Origin: an uncultured Commensalibacter sp.
GTDB lineage: Bacteria > Pseudomonadota > Alphaproteobacteria > Acetobacterales > Acetobacteraceae
Reading direction: 5' to 3'
DNA length: 64,000 nt
Assembly: GCA_946699565.1 (NCBI GenBank)
Contig: CAMPDW010000007.1
Coordinates: forward strand, 36,870-100,869
The notes beneath the pieces were generated by a model. That model did no database searches. It was not told where the DNA came from and worked only from the letters and a program-made list of their open reading frames with translations. This document shows positions 1-7,167 of this stretch, piece by piece. The position numbers and the translations under genes were made by a program. Within the stretch, counting starts at the first letter, position 1. Each line of letters begins with the position of its first letter.

Positions 1-192
1 TAGATTATTACTAAAAATTACAATTTTAAAATAATCAGTTTTTACGGTTTTTTTTTGTGTACGTCTATTTTCCCAACTATCATTCACCATTAAAAACAAT
101 ATAGCAAGATTGTCTCCAGATTGTGTTTGTTTAATTTCTGGGTCTTTAGTCAATGTACCAACTAAAATAACCTTATTTACAAAACCATTCAT
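1..192 (-). CDS. Single-stranded DNA-binding protein-like, 3' part outside window
   Basis: The 64 codons visible read from an ATG at 192 and run off the left edge. The N-terminus (MNGFVNKVILVGTLTKDPEI) and the later stretch TDYFKIVIFSNNL match the start and the middle of the SSB OB fold (family pattern: NKVILVGNLGKDPE, then TEWHRVVIF). SSB coats single-stranded DNA during replication and repair. An AAGGAG Shine-Dalgarno lies about 7 nt upstream, supporting the start. The sequence between these motifs is rather divergent, so this could be a prophage or accessory copy rather than the housekeeping ssb; the rest of the gene is needed to tell. Confidence 0.72.
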   Translation of the reverse strand, partial: MNGFVNKVILVGTLTKDPEIKQTQSGDNLAILFLMVNDSWENRRTQKKTVKTDYFKIVIFSNNL

Positions 193-856
193 TTTTTCTC
201 CTTTTTATTTAATCTAAATTTATATATTAAAATTATTCATAAATAAAAATATCATTAATTTATGACTTTATATTTTATAAAATTAATTGTTAAATGCTAC
301 TATTGTTTCTTTATTACAATATAATATTTCATAACCTTAAAAATATCTTAAATAATCAATAATATATAATTGTAAAAAGCTTATTAACTATTAAAAATAA
401 ACTTCTCTTTTTAAAAATGACCAAGTATAATCATAAATATATTATAATAAAGGAAAATTATCCTATCTAAATACTAATATTTACTCTCTTTAATAATATT
501 TTACTCTTACTTCGTTAAGATCAAAAAATTCAAAGTAAGAAAAAGCACAAAGGTTATCATGTTATATAAAATTTTTATTAATACACTTTTTTATAAGGAT
601 GATACATATATGTATTTCTTTTCTATGTTTTCTATCTATATACTAAATCTTAATCAATTTCATTATAATCAAGATAAATATTATTCATTTACTTGTTTCT
701 CGCAAAATATTCAAAAAAAATTAATATTTATTTACAACTTCTTTACCTTTTCCTTCATTAACATTCTTATTTAAAAAAACCAAGCAAAAAATAAAGCAGT
801 GCTATATAAATAATTTTTTTAATATTTAATTACTAAGCCATATCAAAATAAATATT
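193..856. other. Non-coding AT-rich stretch
   Basis: This holds the promoter sides of the divergent ssb-like and XRE genes. One 71-codon open frame (559-774) is composed almost only of AT-rich codons, resembles no family and lacks a good ribosome binding site, so I do not call it. I see no RNA gene or repeat here. Confidence 0.5.
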
Positions 857-1231
857 ATGATAAAAAGAAATTTACCAAATCCCGAATCAATTGCCATTGG
901 AAAACGAATTGCAAGCGCAAGACAAAGAAATAATTTAACGCAAGAAGAACTTGCTCGTCATTTACAAGTAACCCCGGCTTTGATTGGACAATATGAAAAA
1001 GGAAAATCGGGATTGACAGCTAAGAGAATCTACCAATTAATTAAAATTTTGGAGGTAGATATGACTTATCTTTTAACAGGAAACGAACCGAATGAGGAAA
1101 TAAAAGCGCATACAGAAATTGAAAAAAATGTCTTGAAATTAATTAGAAATGTACCTGTTAATAAACAAAAATTATTTCTAGAACATATAAAACAACTTGC
1201 AGAAACCTTTAATAAACTTACTGAAAAATAA
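857..1231 (+). CDS. XRE-family (Cro/C1-type HTH) transcriptional regulator
   Basis: A 124-residue protein with one Cro/C1-type helix-turn-helix at about residues 13-68: an IGKRIASARQRNNLTQEELA start, then VTPALIGQYEKGKSGLT as the recognition-helix part, and ITYLL-like core residues at the end of the domain (DMTYLL). The last 45 residues are charged and probably helical, perhaps a dimerisation segment. Proteins of this layout are phage-type repressors or stand-alone regulators. It is transcribed alone; the left neighbour diverges and the right one lies 390 nt away. No specific target can be inferred. The family call is firm, the function unknown. Confidence 0.85.
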   Translation: MIKRNLPNPESIAIGKRIASARQRNNLTQEELARHLQVTPALIGQYEKGKSGLTAKRIYQLIKILEVDMTYLLTGNEPNEEIKAHTEIEKNVLKLIRNVPVNKQKLFLEHIKQLAETFNKLTEK

Positions 1232-1619
1232 TAATTTATTAATAAATATTAAATCCTGTTTATATAGCAATGCTATTTTTATATTAAAAATAATTAAAAC
1301 TATTATTCAATAAATTTTGAAATAATCTTTAAATATAATTTTTTCACATTCAAAAAATAAACATATAAATTTTATTTATATATAGTTTTAAAAATAATTA
1401 TGTATACCTTTTTAATAGTTTAAAAATCTTTTTTTTATCCAAATATTATATAATTTTTATTAACCAATAGTTTCATTGCATTTGCGGGATTTTTACCAAA
1501 AATTGTTGACGGTCTTTTTTTTCACTATAGAATAACAACTATAACACGAAAATTTATTGTTATATCTTTATAAAATTAAAATTTAATATTTTCATTTATT
1601 ATAAATAAAAGGATAAAAA
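1232..1619. other. Intergenic, no gene seen
   Basis: AT-rich spacer between the XRE and MarR-like genes. No ORF, tRNA or clear hairpin could be supported. It presumably carries the promoter of the MarR-like gene; a GGAT-type weak Shine-Dalgarno precedes its ATG. Confidence 0.4.
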
Positions 1620-1931
1620 ATGAATATTTCTTTCCAGATTATTAAAAATTCTGCTAGTAGTCATTTCGCTTTAACTGTTCGTCAACTTGCTATATTATCA
1701 TTAGTTTATAATGAATCTATAGAAGCTAGTATTGATTATTATTCAAAAACCTTAAATTTATCAAAACCTGCTGTTACAAAAGCAATCAATCGTCTTGAAG
1801 AATTAAAACTTGTGCGACGAAAACCAGATATTCATGATGGTCGTAAGGTAATTGTTTCATCAACGCTTATAGGTCATAATTATATCCAACAAATTCAAAC
1901 AGTTCCTAATACAATATATCACGCTTGCTAA
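1620..1931 (+). CDS. MarR-like winged-helix regulator, short
   Basis: A 103-residue protein. Residues about 15-85 form a MarR-type winged helix: LTVRQLAILSLVYN (helix 1-2), then LNLSKPAVTKAINRLEELKL (recognition helix) and VRRKPDIHDGRKVIVSSTL, which is the wing with the characteristic D-x-R-x-K/R pattern. Full MarR proteins are about 140 residues with helices at both ends for dimerisation; this one ends soon after the wing, so it is short for the family, like the mini-MarR proteins seen in alphaproteobacteria. The ligand and target genes are unknown. It stands alone on the plus strand, convergent with the thi operon. Confidence 0.75.
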   Translation: MNISFQIIKNSASSHFALTVRQLAILSLVYNESIEASIDYYSKTLNLSKPAVTKAINRLEELKLVRRKPDIHDGRKVIVSSTLIGHNYIQQIQTVPNTIYHAC

Positions 1932-2118
1932 TCTTATAATTTATATACGCATCTTCCTTACCTTCTCATTATACCTACTTTAAACAACAAAATTTATATT
2001 TAATATTTTTACCAACGTTAAAATAATGAATGATAATCATAAATATTACGTTTATTTTATATTTTCACGTAAAAAAAATATAATTTATTTTATTAATAAA
2101 ACATCATTCAGTACAATA

Positions 2119-3084
2119 CTAATCTGACAAAATTCCAAGATTTTTATAACCTTTTATTTTCAATTGATATGCAGATTTTATTGCTCTCATTCCTGTTTTA
2201 CATATCAACACAATTCTCCTATCACTGGGGAAATTAACATCCAATATTTTTTCAGATTTTATCCTTATAACATCTGATCTAATCTTATTAGGTTTTTCGA
2301 TAAAATCACGCAACTCAACAAGATAATCATCCTTTTTTAAACTTTTAACGTCCAATAAATCAATTCTATCTTTAAAATCTGGCTCTTCCGCTTTATCAAA
2401 ACTAAATTGACTTGTTTTCCAATTAAAACAATCAATATAAAATAATTGTCCTAATGTTGGTTTCGATAGATTTAAAATAATATTTAATGTCATTTGAGCC
2501 TGTAGTGAACCTAATATTGCTACAACTGGTCCCATAACTCCAACCGTATTACAATTCATATTCGAAAAAACAGGTTTTGGAAAAACAGCACGATAACTGG
2601 GTTTCCCACCGCAAAAAGCACCTACATAACCATGATATTCTAATACAGAAGCACTGATAAAAGGAATTTTTGCTTCATAGCAATAATCTGATAATAAATA
2701 AGTTACTATAAAATTATCAGCTGCATCAATGACAAGATCAATATCCCTCACTGCATTAGAAAGATATGAATATGATAGTTTTTGGACATGTGCCTCGATT
2801 TTACACTCTGGATTTTGTTCTTTTAAAATTTTTTGCATCACCAAAGCTTTTGCCTGACCAAGGTCAGCCATAGAATACATATATTGGCGATGAAGATTGC
2901 TTTCCTCCACATAATCCGGATCATAAATACGTAAAAAACCTACACCTGCTGCAATCAGCAAAGGTAAAACTGAACATCCTAATCCACCGCAACCAATAAC
3001 TAAAACACGTGCTTGACTTAATTTCTTCTGCCCTTCTATACCAAATTCAGGTAAAAACATCTGTTTTTGATAACGATCTTTCAT
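2119..3084 (-). CDS. thiF: ThiF-type ThiS adenylyltransferase with C-terminal rhodanese-like domain
   Basis: E1-like enzyme that adenylates the C-terminal glycine of ThiS so that sulfur can be loaded for thiazole synthesis. From the start chosen here it has 321 residues. The nucleotide loop GCGGLG is at 31-36 and the acceptor Cys of the NCNTVGVMGP motif at about 178; a rhodanese-type CKTGMR loop lies at 295-300. The CxxC zinc pairs usual in E. coli ThiF/MoeB are absent (SYR is found where CYRC is expected, and there is no second pair). An in-frame ATG exists at 3117, but the ATG at 3084 overlaps the thiE stop as TAATG and begins right at the family's conserved RYxRQ-like start, so I prefer it. 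Last gene of thiOSGEF. A MoeB-type role cannot be excluded. Confidence 0.85.
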   Translation of the reverse strand: MKDRYQKQMFLPEFGIEGQKKLSQARVLVIGCGGLGCSVLPLLIAAGVGFLRIYDPDYVEESNLHRQYMYSMADLGQAKALVMQKILKEQNPECKIEAHVQKLSYSYLSNAVRDIDLVIDAADNFIVTYLLSDYCYEAKIPFISASVLEYHGYVGAFCGGKPSYRAVFPKPVFSNMNCNTVGVMGPVVAILGSLQAQMTLNIILNLSKPTLGQLFYIDCFNWKTSQFSFDKAEEPDFKDRIDLLDVKSLKKDDYLVELRDFIEKPNKIRSDVIRIKSEKILDVNFPSDRRIVLICKTGMRAIKSAYQLKIKGYKNLGILSD

Positions 3085-3686
3085 TAATTTTTTACTTTCT
3101 TTATTTGTCGACACCATTCATTGTAACGTCCAATTGGATCATATGAAGTTTGAATATCAGTTACCACAGCCAAGCTATCCGCTCCAGCTTTCAATACATC
3201 TTGTACTCGTTCAGAGGTTATTCCACCAATAGCAACCAAAGGAATATTTTTTACTCGTTGTTTCCATCGCATTAATTTTTTTAATCCCTGTGGATACCAT
3301 CTCATTTTCTTTAACAATGTTTGATAAATAGGTCCTAAAGCAATATAATCTGGTTGTAAATTCAATGCGGTCTCTAATTCAGATCGATCATGCGTGGAAA
3401 TTCCGAATTTAATACCTGCATTCCGCAAAGTTCTAAAATCAGCCTTTTGCAAATCCTCCTGACCTAAATGAATGAAATTAACGCCTAATTCTAATGCCAA
3501 TTTCCAATAATCATTTAAAATCAGTTGCGCTCCATATTGTCGACAATAAATTTGAGCTTCTGTTATATGCTGTCTTAATTGTGTTTCAGGCATATTTTTT
3601 ATGCGCAGCTGCACCAATTTTAATCCAACAGGTAATAACTTCCTAATAAGTTCAACTGAATGAGTAACTAAATAAATTTTTTCCAT
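3084..3686 (-). CDS. thiE: Thiamine-phosphate synthase
   Basis: Joins the thiazole and pyrimidine phosphates into thiamine monophosphate in the cytoplasm. The 200 residues follow the ThiE TIM-barrel layout: KLVQLRIKN near residue 25, LILNDYWKLALE then FIHLGQEDL (80-95), FGISTHDRSEL (about 113), DYIALGPIYQT (about 130) and AIGGITSERVQDVLKAGADS near 165, the phosphate-binding loop. The length is normal for the family. It follows thiG with a 2-nt gap and overlaps thiF by one base. A Lys/Arg-rich stretch after GPIYQT replaces the usual T/K-rich loop and is somewhat divergent. Confidence 0.88.
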   Translation of the reverse strand: MEKIYLVTHSVELIRKLLPVGLKLVQLRIKNMPETQLRQHITEAQIYCRQYGAQLILNDYWKLALELGVNFIHLGQEDLQKADFRTLRNAGIKFGISTHDRSELETALNLQPDYIALGPIYQTLLKKMRWYPQGLKKLMRWKQRVKNIPLVAIGGITSERVQDVLKAGADSLAVVTDIQTSYDPIGRYNEWCRQIKKVKN

Positions 3687-3688
3687 TG

Positions 3689-4450
3689 TTATAATAAATC
3701 TGCCAATCCATATGCTGGAGTAGAAGTATAGGCCATATCCCGTTTTTCCATTAATCCTGCTTCAAATGCAAATTGCCCAGCTAAAATCGCCTTTTTAAAA
3801 GCTTCAGCCATTAAAATAGGATTCTTTGCCTTGGCAATGGCGGTATTTAACAAAATTGCATCAAATCCCATTTCCATAGCCTGTATTGCTTGACTTGGTG
3901 CACCAATCCCCGCATCGATAATAAGAGGAATATTCTTAAAATATCGCCGCATTGTTTTTAACCCTTCGATATTACGTAATCCTTGTCCAGAACCAATTGG
4001 AGCTCCCCAAGGCATTAAGATTTTACAACCAACATTTAATAATTTTTCACCAACAATTAAATCTTCAGTTGTATAAGGAAAAACCTCAAATCCTTCTTTA
4101 CATAAAATTTTAGCGGCTTCAACCGTTGCAAAAGGATCTGGTTGCAAAGTATCCACATGCCCAATAACTTCCAATTTAATCCAATTTGTTGCAAATACTT
4201 CCCGTGCCATTTTGGCAGTCGTCACAACTTCCTTTAATGTATGACACCCCGCTGTATTAGGTAAAAAACGACGTTGAGTTTTTGCAATAAGCTGACGAAA
4301 TTCAGCTCCTGCAACTCCTTCTCTTCTAAGACTTACAGTAATAATCTCTGTTTCAGAAGCTTTAATGGATTGCATAAGTACTTCAGGAGAGGGATAACCC
4401 GCCGTACCTAATAAAAGTCGTGATTTAATTATTTCATTATAAAATTGCAT
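3689..4450 (-). CDS. thiG: Thiazole synthase
   Basis: Forms the thiazole phosphate ring of thiamine from deoxyxylulose 5-phosphate, dehydroglycine and the thiocarboxylate of ThiS. The 253 residues cover the whole ThiG barrel: [12 protein letters not shown] at the start, VSLRREG (about 40), [19 protein letters not shown] (about 110) with the Schiff-base Lys in the KLEVIG motif, [12 protein letters not shown] (about 148) and [14 protein letters not shown] (about 175). It sits between thiS and thiE with 2-nt gaps, so the operon is very compact. Dehydroglycine would come from glycine through ThiO two genes upstream, the oxygen-dependent route. Confidence 0.95.
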   Translation of the reverse strand: MQFYNEIIKSRLLLGTAGYPSPEVLMQSIKASETEIITVSLRREGVAGAEFRQLIAKTQRRFLPNTAGCHTLKEVVTTAKMAREVFATNWIKLEVIGHVDTLQPDPFATVEAAKILCKEGFEVFPYTTEDLIVGEKLLNVGCKILMPWGAPIGSGQGLRNIEGLKTMRRYFKNIPLIIDAGIGAPSQAIQAMEMGFDAILLNTAIAKAKNPILMAEAFKKAILAGQFAFEAGLMEKRDMAYTSTPAYGLADLL

Positions 4451-4452
4451 AA

Positions 4453-4653
4453 TTATCCCCCTTGCATAGGTGATACGATTTCTATTTTCATATTTTCTTT
4501 TAGCACCGTATCCTGATACCGTGAACGTGGCACAAAGTTTCCATTAATTGCACTGGCAACACAAGTTGCATCAATTGATTTTTCTTGTAATAAACCTGCC
4601 AGATTTTTTTCTTGAGTTACAACAAGATCACCATTTAAATAAAGTTTCATCAA
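4453..4653 (-). CDS. thiS: Sulfur carrier protein ThiS
   Basis: A 66-residue ubiquitin-like protein ending in MQGG; the terminal Gly-Gly is the feature adenylated by ThiF and then turned into a thiocarboxylate for ThiG. MKLYLNGD at the start is the first beta strand, and [13 protein letters not shown] in the middle matches the AVNxxxVPRSxW region of the family. The 2-nt spacing to thiO and thiG argues for coupled translation. Length is typical. Confidence 0.92.
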   Translation of the reverse strand: MMKLYLNGDLVVTQEKNLAGLLQEKSIDATCVASAINGNFVPRSRYQDTVLKENMKIEIVSPMQGG

Positions 4654-4654
4654 T

Positions 4655-5575
4655 TCACCCCAAAAATTTTTCTATAAATTGTATTGCCAAAACAGGAGCC
4701 AGTAAAAAACCATGCCTATACATACCATTTACATAAAATTGATTATCCTTCTCAATTATTTGTGGAACATTATTAGGAAAAGAAGGTCTCAATCCTATTC
4801 CTGTTTCTAATATTTTTGCCTCTGCAAATGCAGGATGAATTGTATAGGCTGAACTTAACATCTCAATTAAAGCCCTTACACTTATTGGACCATCATCACT
4901 ACTTTCAACCATTGTTGCCCCAACCATAAATCGTCCATTTGCACGAGGGACAAGATAACAGGGAAAACGTGGGTGGAGCAAACGTATAGGACGTGAAAAT
5001 TTCACATCATGATTTTCAAAAATAACCATTTCACCACGGACTGACCGTAAATTTTTTAATTTTCTTTTTGCTGCCATTCCTGTGCAATCGATAACCTTGC
5101 CTAATGGAGATCCTGTATGAAAATGAACATTTTGATCTCTTAAATTTTGTTTTAATTCTTGAAGTGCCAATCGTGGATCAATAAAAGCCTCAGTAGGAAA
5201 AAATAAACCTTGAGAAAATCGACTTTCTAAATCTGGTTCAATCAATTCTGGTTCAACCCACTCATGATTAATCGTCATATTCGCAAAACGCTTTAATTCA
5301 GACACATCACGAGCTGGTGCAATCACTAGTGTTCCTGTATGTTTTACATTAACAATATGCTTATCCCACCAATCCACTGATAATTGACCATTTTGAACAA
5401 CGATATCAGGAGCACTCTCCCCTTCACAAAAGGGTGCCAGCATTCCTCCTGCGAAATAGGAAGCAGCTTGAATATGGGGGGCTTCAATAACTTCAACTTT
5501 TTCTCCATGTTCACATAAAGCTGTAGCAATACATAATCCTGTAATACCACTGCCTAGAACAGACCAATTAGCCAT
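4655..5575 (-). CDS. thiO: Glycine oxidase ThiO (FAD-dependent)
   Basis: Oxidises glycine to dehydroglycine (iminoglycine) for ThiG. The 306 residues start with a Rossmann FAD fold (VLGSGITGLCIATALCEHG, residues about 6-24) followed by the GGMLAPFCE loop typical of ThiO/DAO enzymes. The C-terminal part has YLVPRANGRFMVGATM (about 215) and ETGIGLRPSFPNNVP (about 262), with a closing NGMYRHGFLLAP flavin loop. First gene of thiOSGEF. AAGG lies 9 nt ahead of the ATG. I see no TPP riboswitch consensus upstream, and thiC and thiD are not in this window. Confidence 0.9.
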   Translation of the reverse strand: MANWSVLGSGITGLCIATALCEHGEKVEVIEAPHIQAASYFAGGMLAPFCEGESAPDIVVQNGQLSVDWWDKHIVNVKHTGTLVIAPARDVSELKRFANMTINHEWVEPELIEPDLESRFSQGLFFPTEAFIDPRLALQELKQNLRDQNVHFHTGSPLGKVIDCTGMAAKRKLKNLRSVRGEMVIFENHDVKFSRPIRLLHPRFPCYLVPRANGRFMVGATMVESSDDGPISVRALIEMLSSAYTIHPAFAEAKILETGIGLRPSFPNNVPQIIEKDNQFYVNGMYRHGFLLAPVLAIQFIEKFLG

Positions 5576-5964
5576 TCATTTTACCTTATTTTTTAATATC
5601 TAAAATTCACTAAGATTTGTTATCTTATCAGATTTTAAAGGATAAAACATAAAAGAAAAGGTGAAATAAAATAAGTTACTCAAAAAGAATTTAATAATGA
5701 TAATGAATATTTTCACTTATTTATCTTAATTTATAAATATTTAAAATGATAAATGATATAAAAAAACATTAATATTCTTTTTAAGAAATTATTCTTATAA
5801 TATTTAAATAACATATTATTGTCTTTATTATATAAATTCTAAAAATTTAATATAATTTAATGCTATTGATAATATCAATAAAATACACATCTAATTCTTA
5901 ATTAGTTATTCCAATTTAATCTTCTAAATTCACGATTTATAATCGCTATCCATGAGGAATTATT
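5576..5964. other. Divergent promoter region thiO / cynS
   Basis: Very AT-rich. It must carry the promoters of the thi operon (minus) and of cyanase (plus). A GAGGAAT Shine-Dalgarno precedes cynS. The CTGAGA and GAACCTGA blocks of a TPP riboswitch were looked for on the minus strand and are absent. Confidence 0.5.
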
Positions 5965-6408
5965 ATGAACCGTTTAAAAGTTACAGAAAAAATCATACAA
6001 ACAAAAATCAAAAAAAATATTAAATGGTCTTCTGTTGCTGAAACTGTTGGACTTAGTAAAGAATATGTAACTGCCGCTTGTTTGGGTCAAATGACATTAT
6101 TTGAGGAACAAGCCTCGTTAATTGCTGCTATATTCGATTTAACAGAAGAAGAAGCAAAATGGTTAACTATTCCACCAAATAGAGGCAGTCTTCCAACAGC
6201 TATTCCATCCGACCCAACAATTTATCGTTTGTATGAATTAATTAATGTTTATGGAACAACAATAAAAGAACTTATCCACGAAGAATTTGGTGATGGGATT
6301 ATGAGTGCTATTGATTTTTCAATAGATATAACAAAAAAAACTCATCCCAATGGAGATCGCGTCAATATACAACTTAATGGAAAATTTTTACCTTATAAAA
6401 AATACTAA
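5965..6408 (+). CDS. cynS: Cyanate hydratase (cyanase)
   Basis: Converts cyanate and bicarbonate to ammonia and carbon dioxide, forming a homodecamer in the cytoplasm. The protein has 147 residues (E. coli 156). An N-terminal HTH-like bundle (about 10-70) is followed by the catalytic domain. The three catalytic residues are present in context: Arg88 in PTIYRLYE, Glu91, and Ser114 in GDGIMSAIDF; these correspond to R96, E99 and S122 of E. coli with a constant offset of 8. The end NGKFLPYKKY matches the family's DGKYLPxKPF. GAGGAAT lies about 8 nt ahead of the ATG. No carbonic anhydrase or cyanate transporter gene is adjacent. Confidence 0.95.
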   Translation: MNRLKVTEKIIQTKIKKNIKWSSVAETVGLSKEYVTAACLGQMTLFEEQASLIAAIFDLTEEEAKWLTIPPNRGSLPTAIPSDPTIYRLYELINVYGTTIKELIHEEFGDGIMSAIDFSIDITKKTHPNGDRVNIQLNGKFLPYKKY

Positions 6409-6435
6409 ATACATCTTAAATAGTAATAATTTATT

Positions 6436-6473
6436 GGTCCTTGATTTATTTTAATTTATTAAGGATCTTTTTT
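6436..6473 (+). terminator. Rho-independent terminator after cynS
   Basis: The stem GGTCCTT (6436-6442) pairs with AAGGATC (6461-6467, one G-T pair) around an 18-nt AT loop and is followed by TTTTTT. It lies 28 nt after cynS and touches the 3' end of the convergent nrdG. Confidence 0.5.
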
Positions 6474-6985
6474 CATATTATCCAATTAAGCTGTTTTTTT
6501 ATTTTATTCCGATCCAATTGAGTTAATACCCTTTGATTTGAACTGCCACAAAAAGATAATTGTAAATTACGTTGTTCAATTTCAAAAGGACCATCAATCA
6601 ATATATCTGTAAATTCCAATAATTGTATTATTGAAGGATTATATTGTCCTAACTTCAATAATCGTTCATAGGTATAACCTGTATAGGTTACAAGCGTTTT
6701 TCCCATTTGTTTGACAAGTCTAGCAAGTGATACTAAATTTTTCGCTTGTAAAAAAGGCTCTCCCCCCGAAAATGTCATTCCTGACAAAAGCGAATTATCT
6801 CTAAAAACATCAAAAATTTTCTGAATCGGAATTTCATAACCCCCCTTTAAAACATGCGTTTCTGGGTTATGACATCCTATACATTGATGGGGGCAACCTT
6901 GAGTAAAGACAACATATCGTATTCCAGGTCCATCTACTATAGATTCTTCTTCTATACCACTAATACGTAATTTAGCTGCAACCAT
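6473..6985 (-). CDS. nrdG: Anaerobic ribonucleotide reductase activase (radical SAM)
   Basis: Radical-SAM enzyme that creates the glycyl radical on NrdD. From the ATG at 6985 it has 170 residues: KLRISGIEEESIVDGPGIRY at the start, then CPHQCIGCHN with the CxxxCxxC cluster ligands (Cys31, 35, 38), and TFSGGEPFLQ (about 72), the GGE SAM-binding motif. LIDGPFE and the closing region match NrdG. The open frame extends to 7045, but those extra residues overlap the preceding ORF and are not family-like. The chosen ATG overlaps the 3' end of the small glycyl-radical ORF by 14 nt, suggesting coupled translation. Third gene of the nrdD - small ORF - nrdG operon. Confidence 0.92.
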   Translation of the reverse strand: MVAAKLRISGIEEESIVDGPGIRYVVFTQGCPHQCIGCHNPETHVLKGGYEIPIQKIFDVFRDNSLLSGMTFSGGEPFLQAKNLVSLARLVKQMGKTLVTYTGYTYERLLKLGQYNPSIIQLLEFTDILIDGPFEIEQRNLQLSFCGSSNQRVLTQLDRNKIKKQLNWII

Positions 6986-7157
6986 GTTTAACACGATCTT
7001 TTTCTTCTGCACGTTTAGCATTATTAAAACGATCCAATGTTCCAACCAAATAACCGGTTATACGTCGGATTCTAGCAAAACCAACATTAGCCCCAACTTT
7101 TTTCTGATCTATATAAGCTGATTGATTTTGTTCGTTTTTTTCTTTGTTATTTAACAC
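6972..7157 (-). CDS. Stand-alone glycyl-radical segment of class III ribonucleotide reductase (NrdD C-terminus)
   Basis: A 61-residue ORF whose second half, RRITGYLVGTLDRFNNAKRA then EEKDRVKH, aligns residue by residue with the C-terminal glycyl-radical loop of NrdD (E. coli end: RVCGYLGSPDARPFNAGKQ...RVKH). Gly35 in RITGYL is the expected radical glycine. It starts with GTG at 7157, 10 nt after the nrdD stop, with a strong AAGGAAG Shine-Dalgarno just upstream. An ATG at 7187 in the same frame overlaps nrdD and has no such site. The frame differs from nrdD, so simple read-through cannot join them. The protein could work like GrcA/YfiD, docking into the nrdD product in trans; that role is an inference. 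A frameshift origin is possible but the ORF has its own good start. Confidence 0.85.
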   Translation of the reverse strand: MLNNKEKNEQNQSAYIDQKKVGANVGFARIRRITGYLVGTLDRFNNAKRAEEKDRVKHGCS

Positions 7158-7167
7158 TGTATCTTCC

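Noticed and set aside
559-774. 71-codon ORF in the left spacer
   Set aside because: AT-rich chance frame with Phe/Ile/Tyr-dominated composition, no family and no ribosome site.
5576-5964. TPP riboswitch ahead of thiO
   Set aside because: CTGAGA and GAACCTGA blocks are absent on the minus strand.
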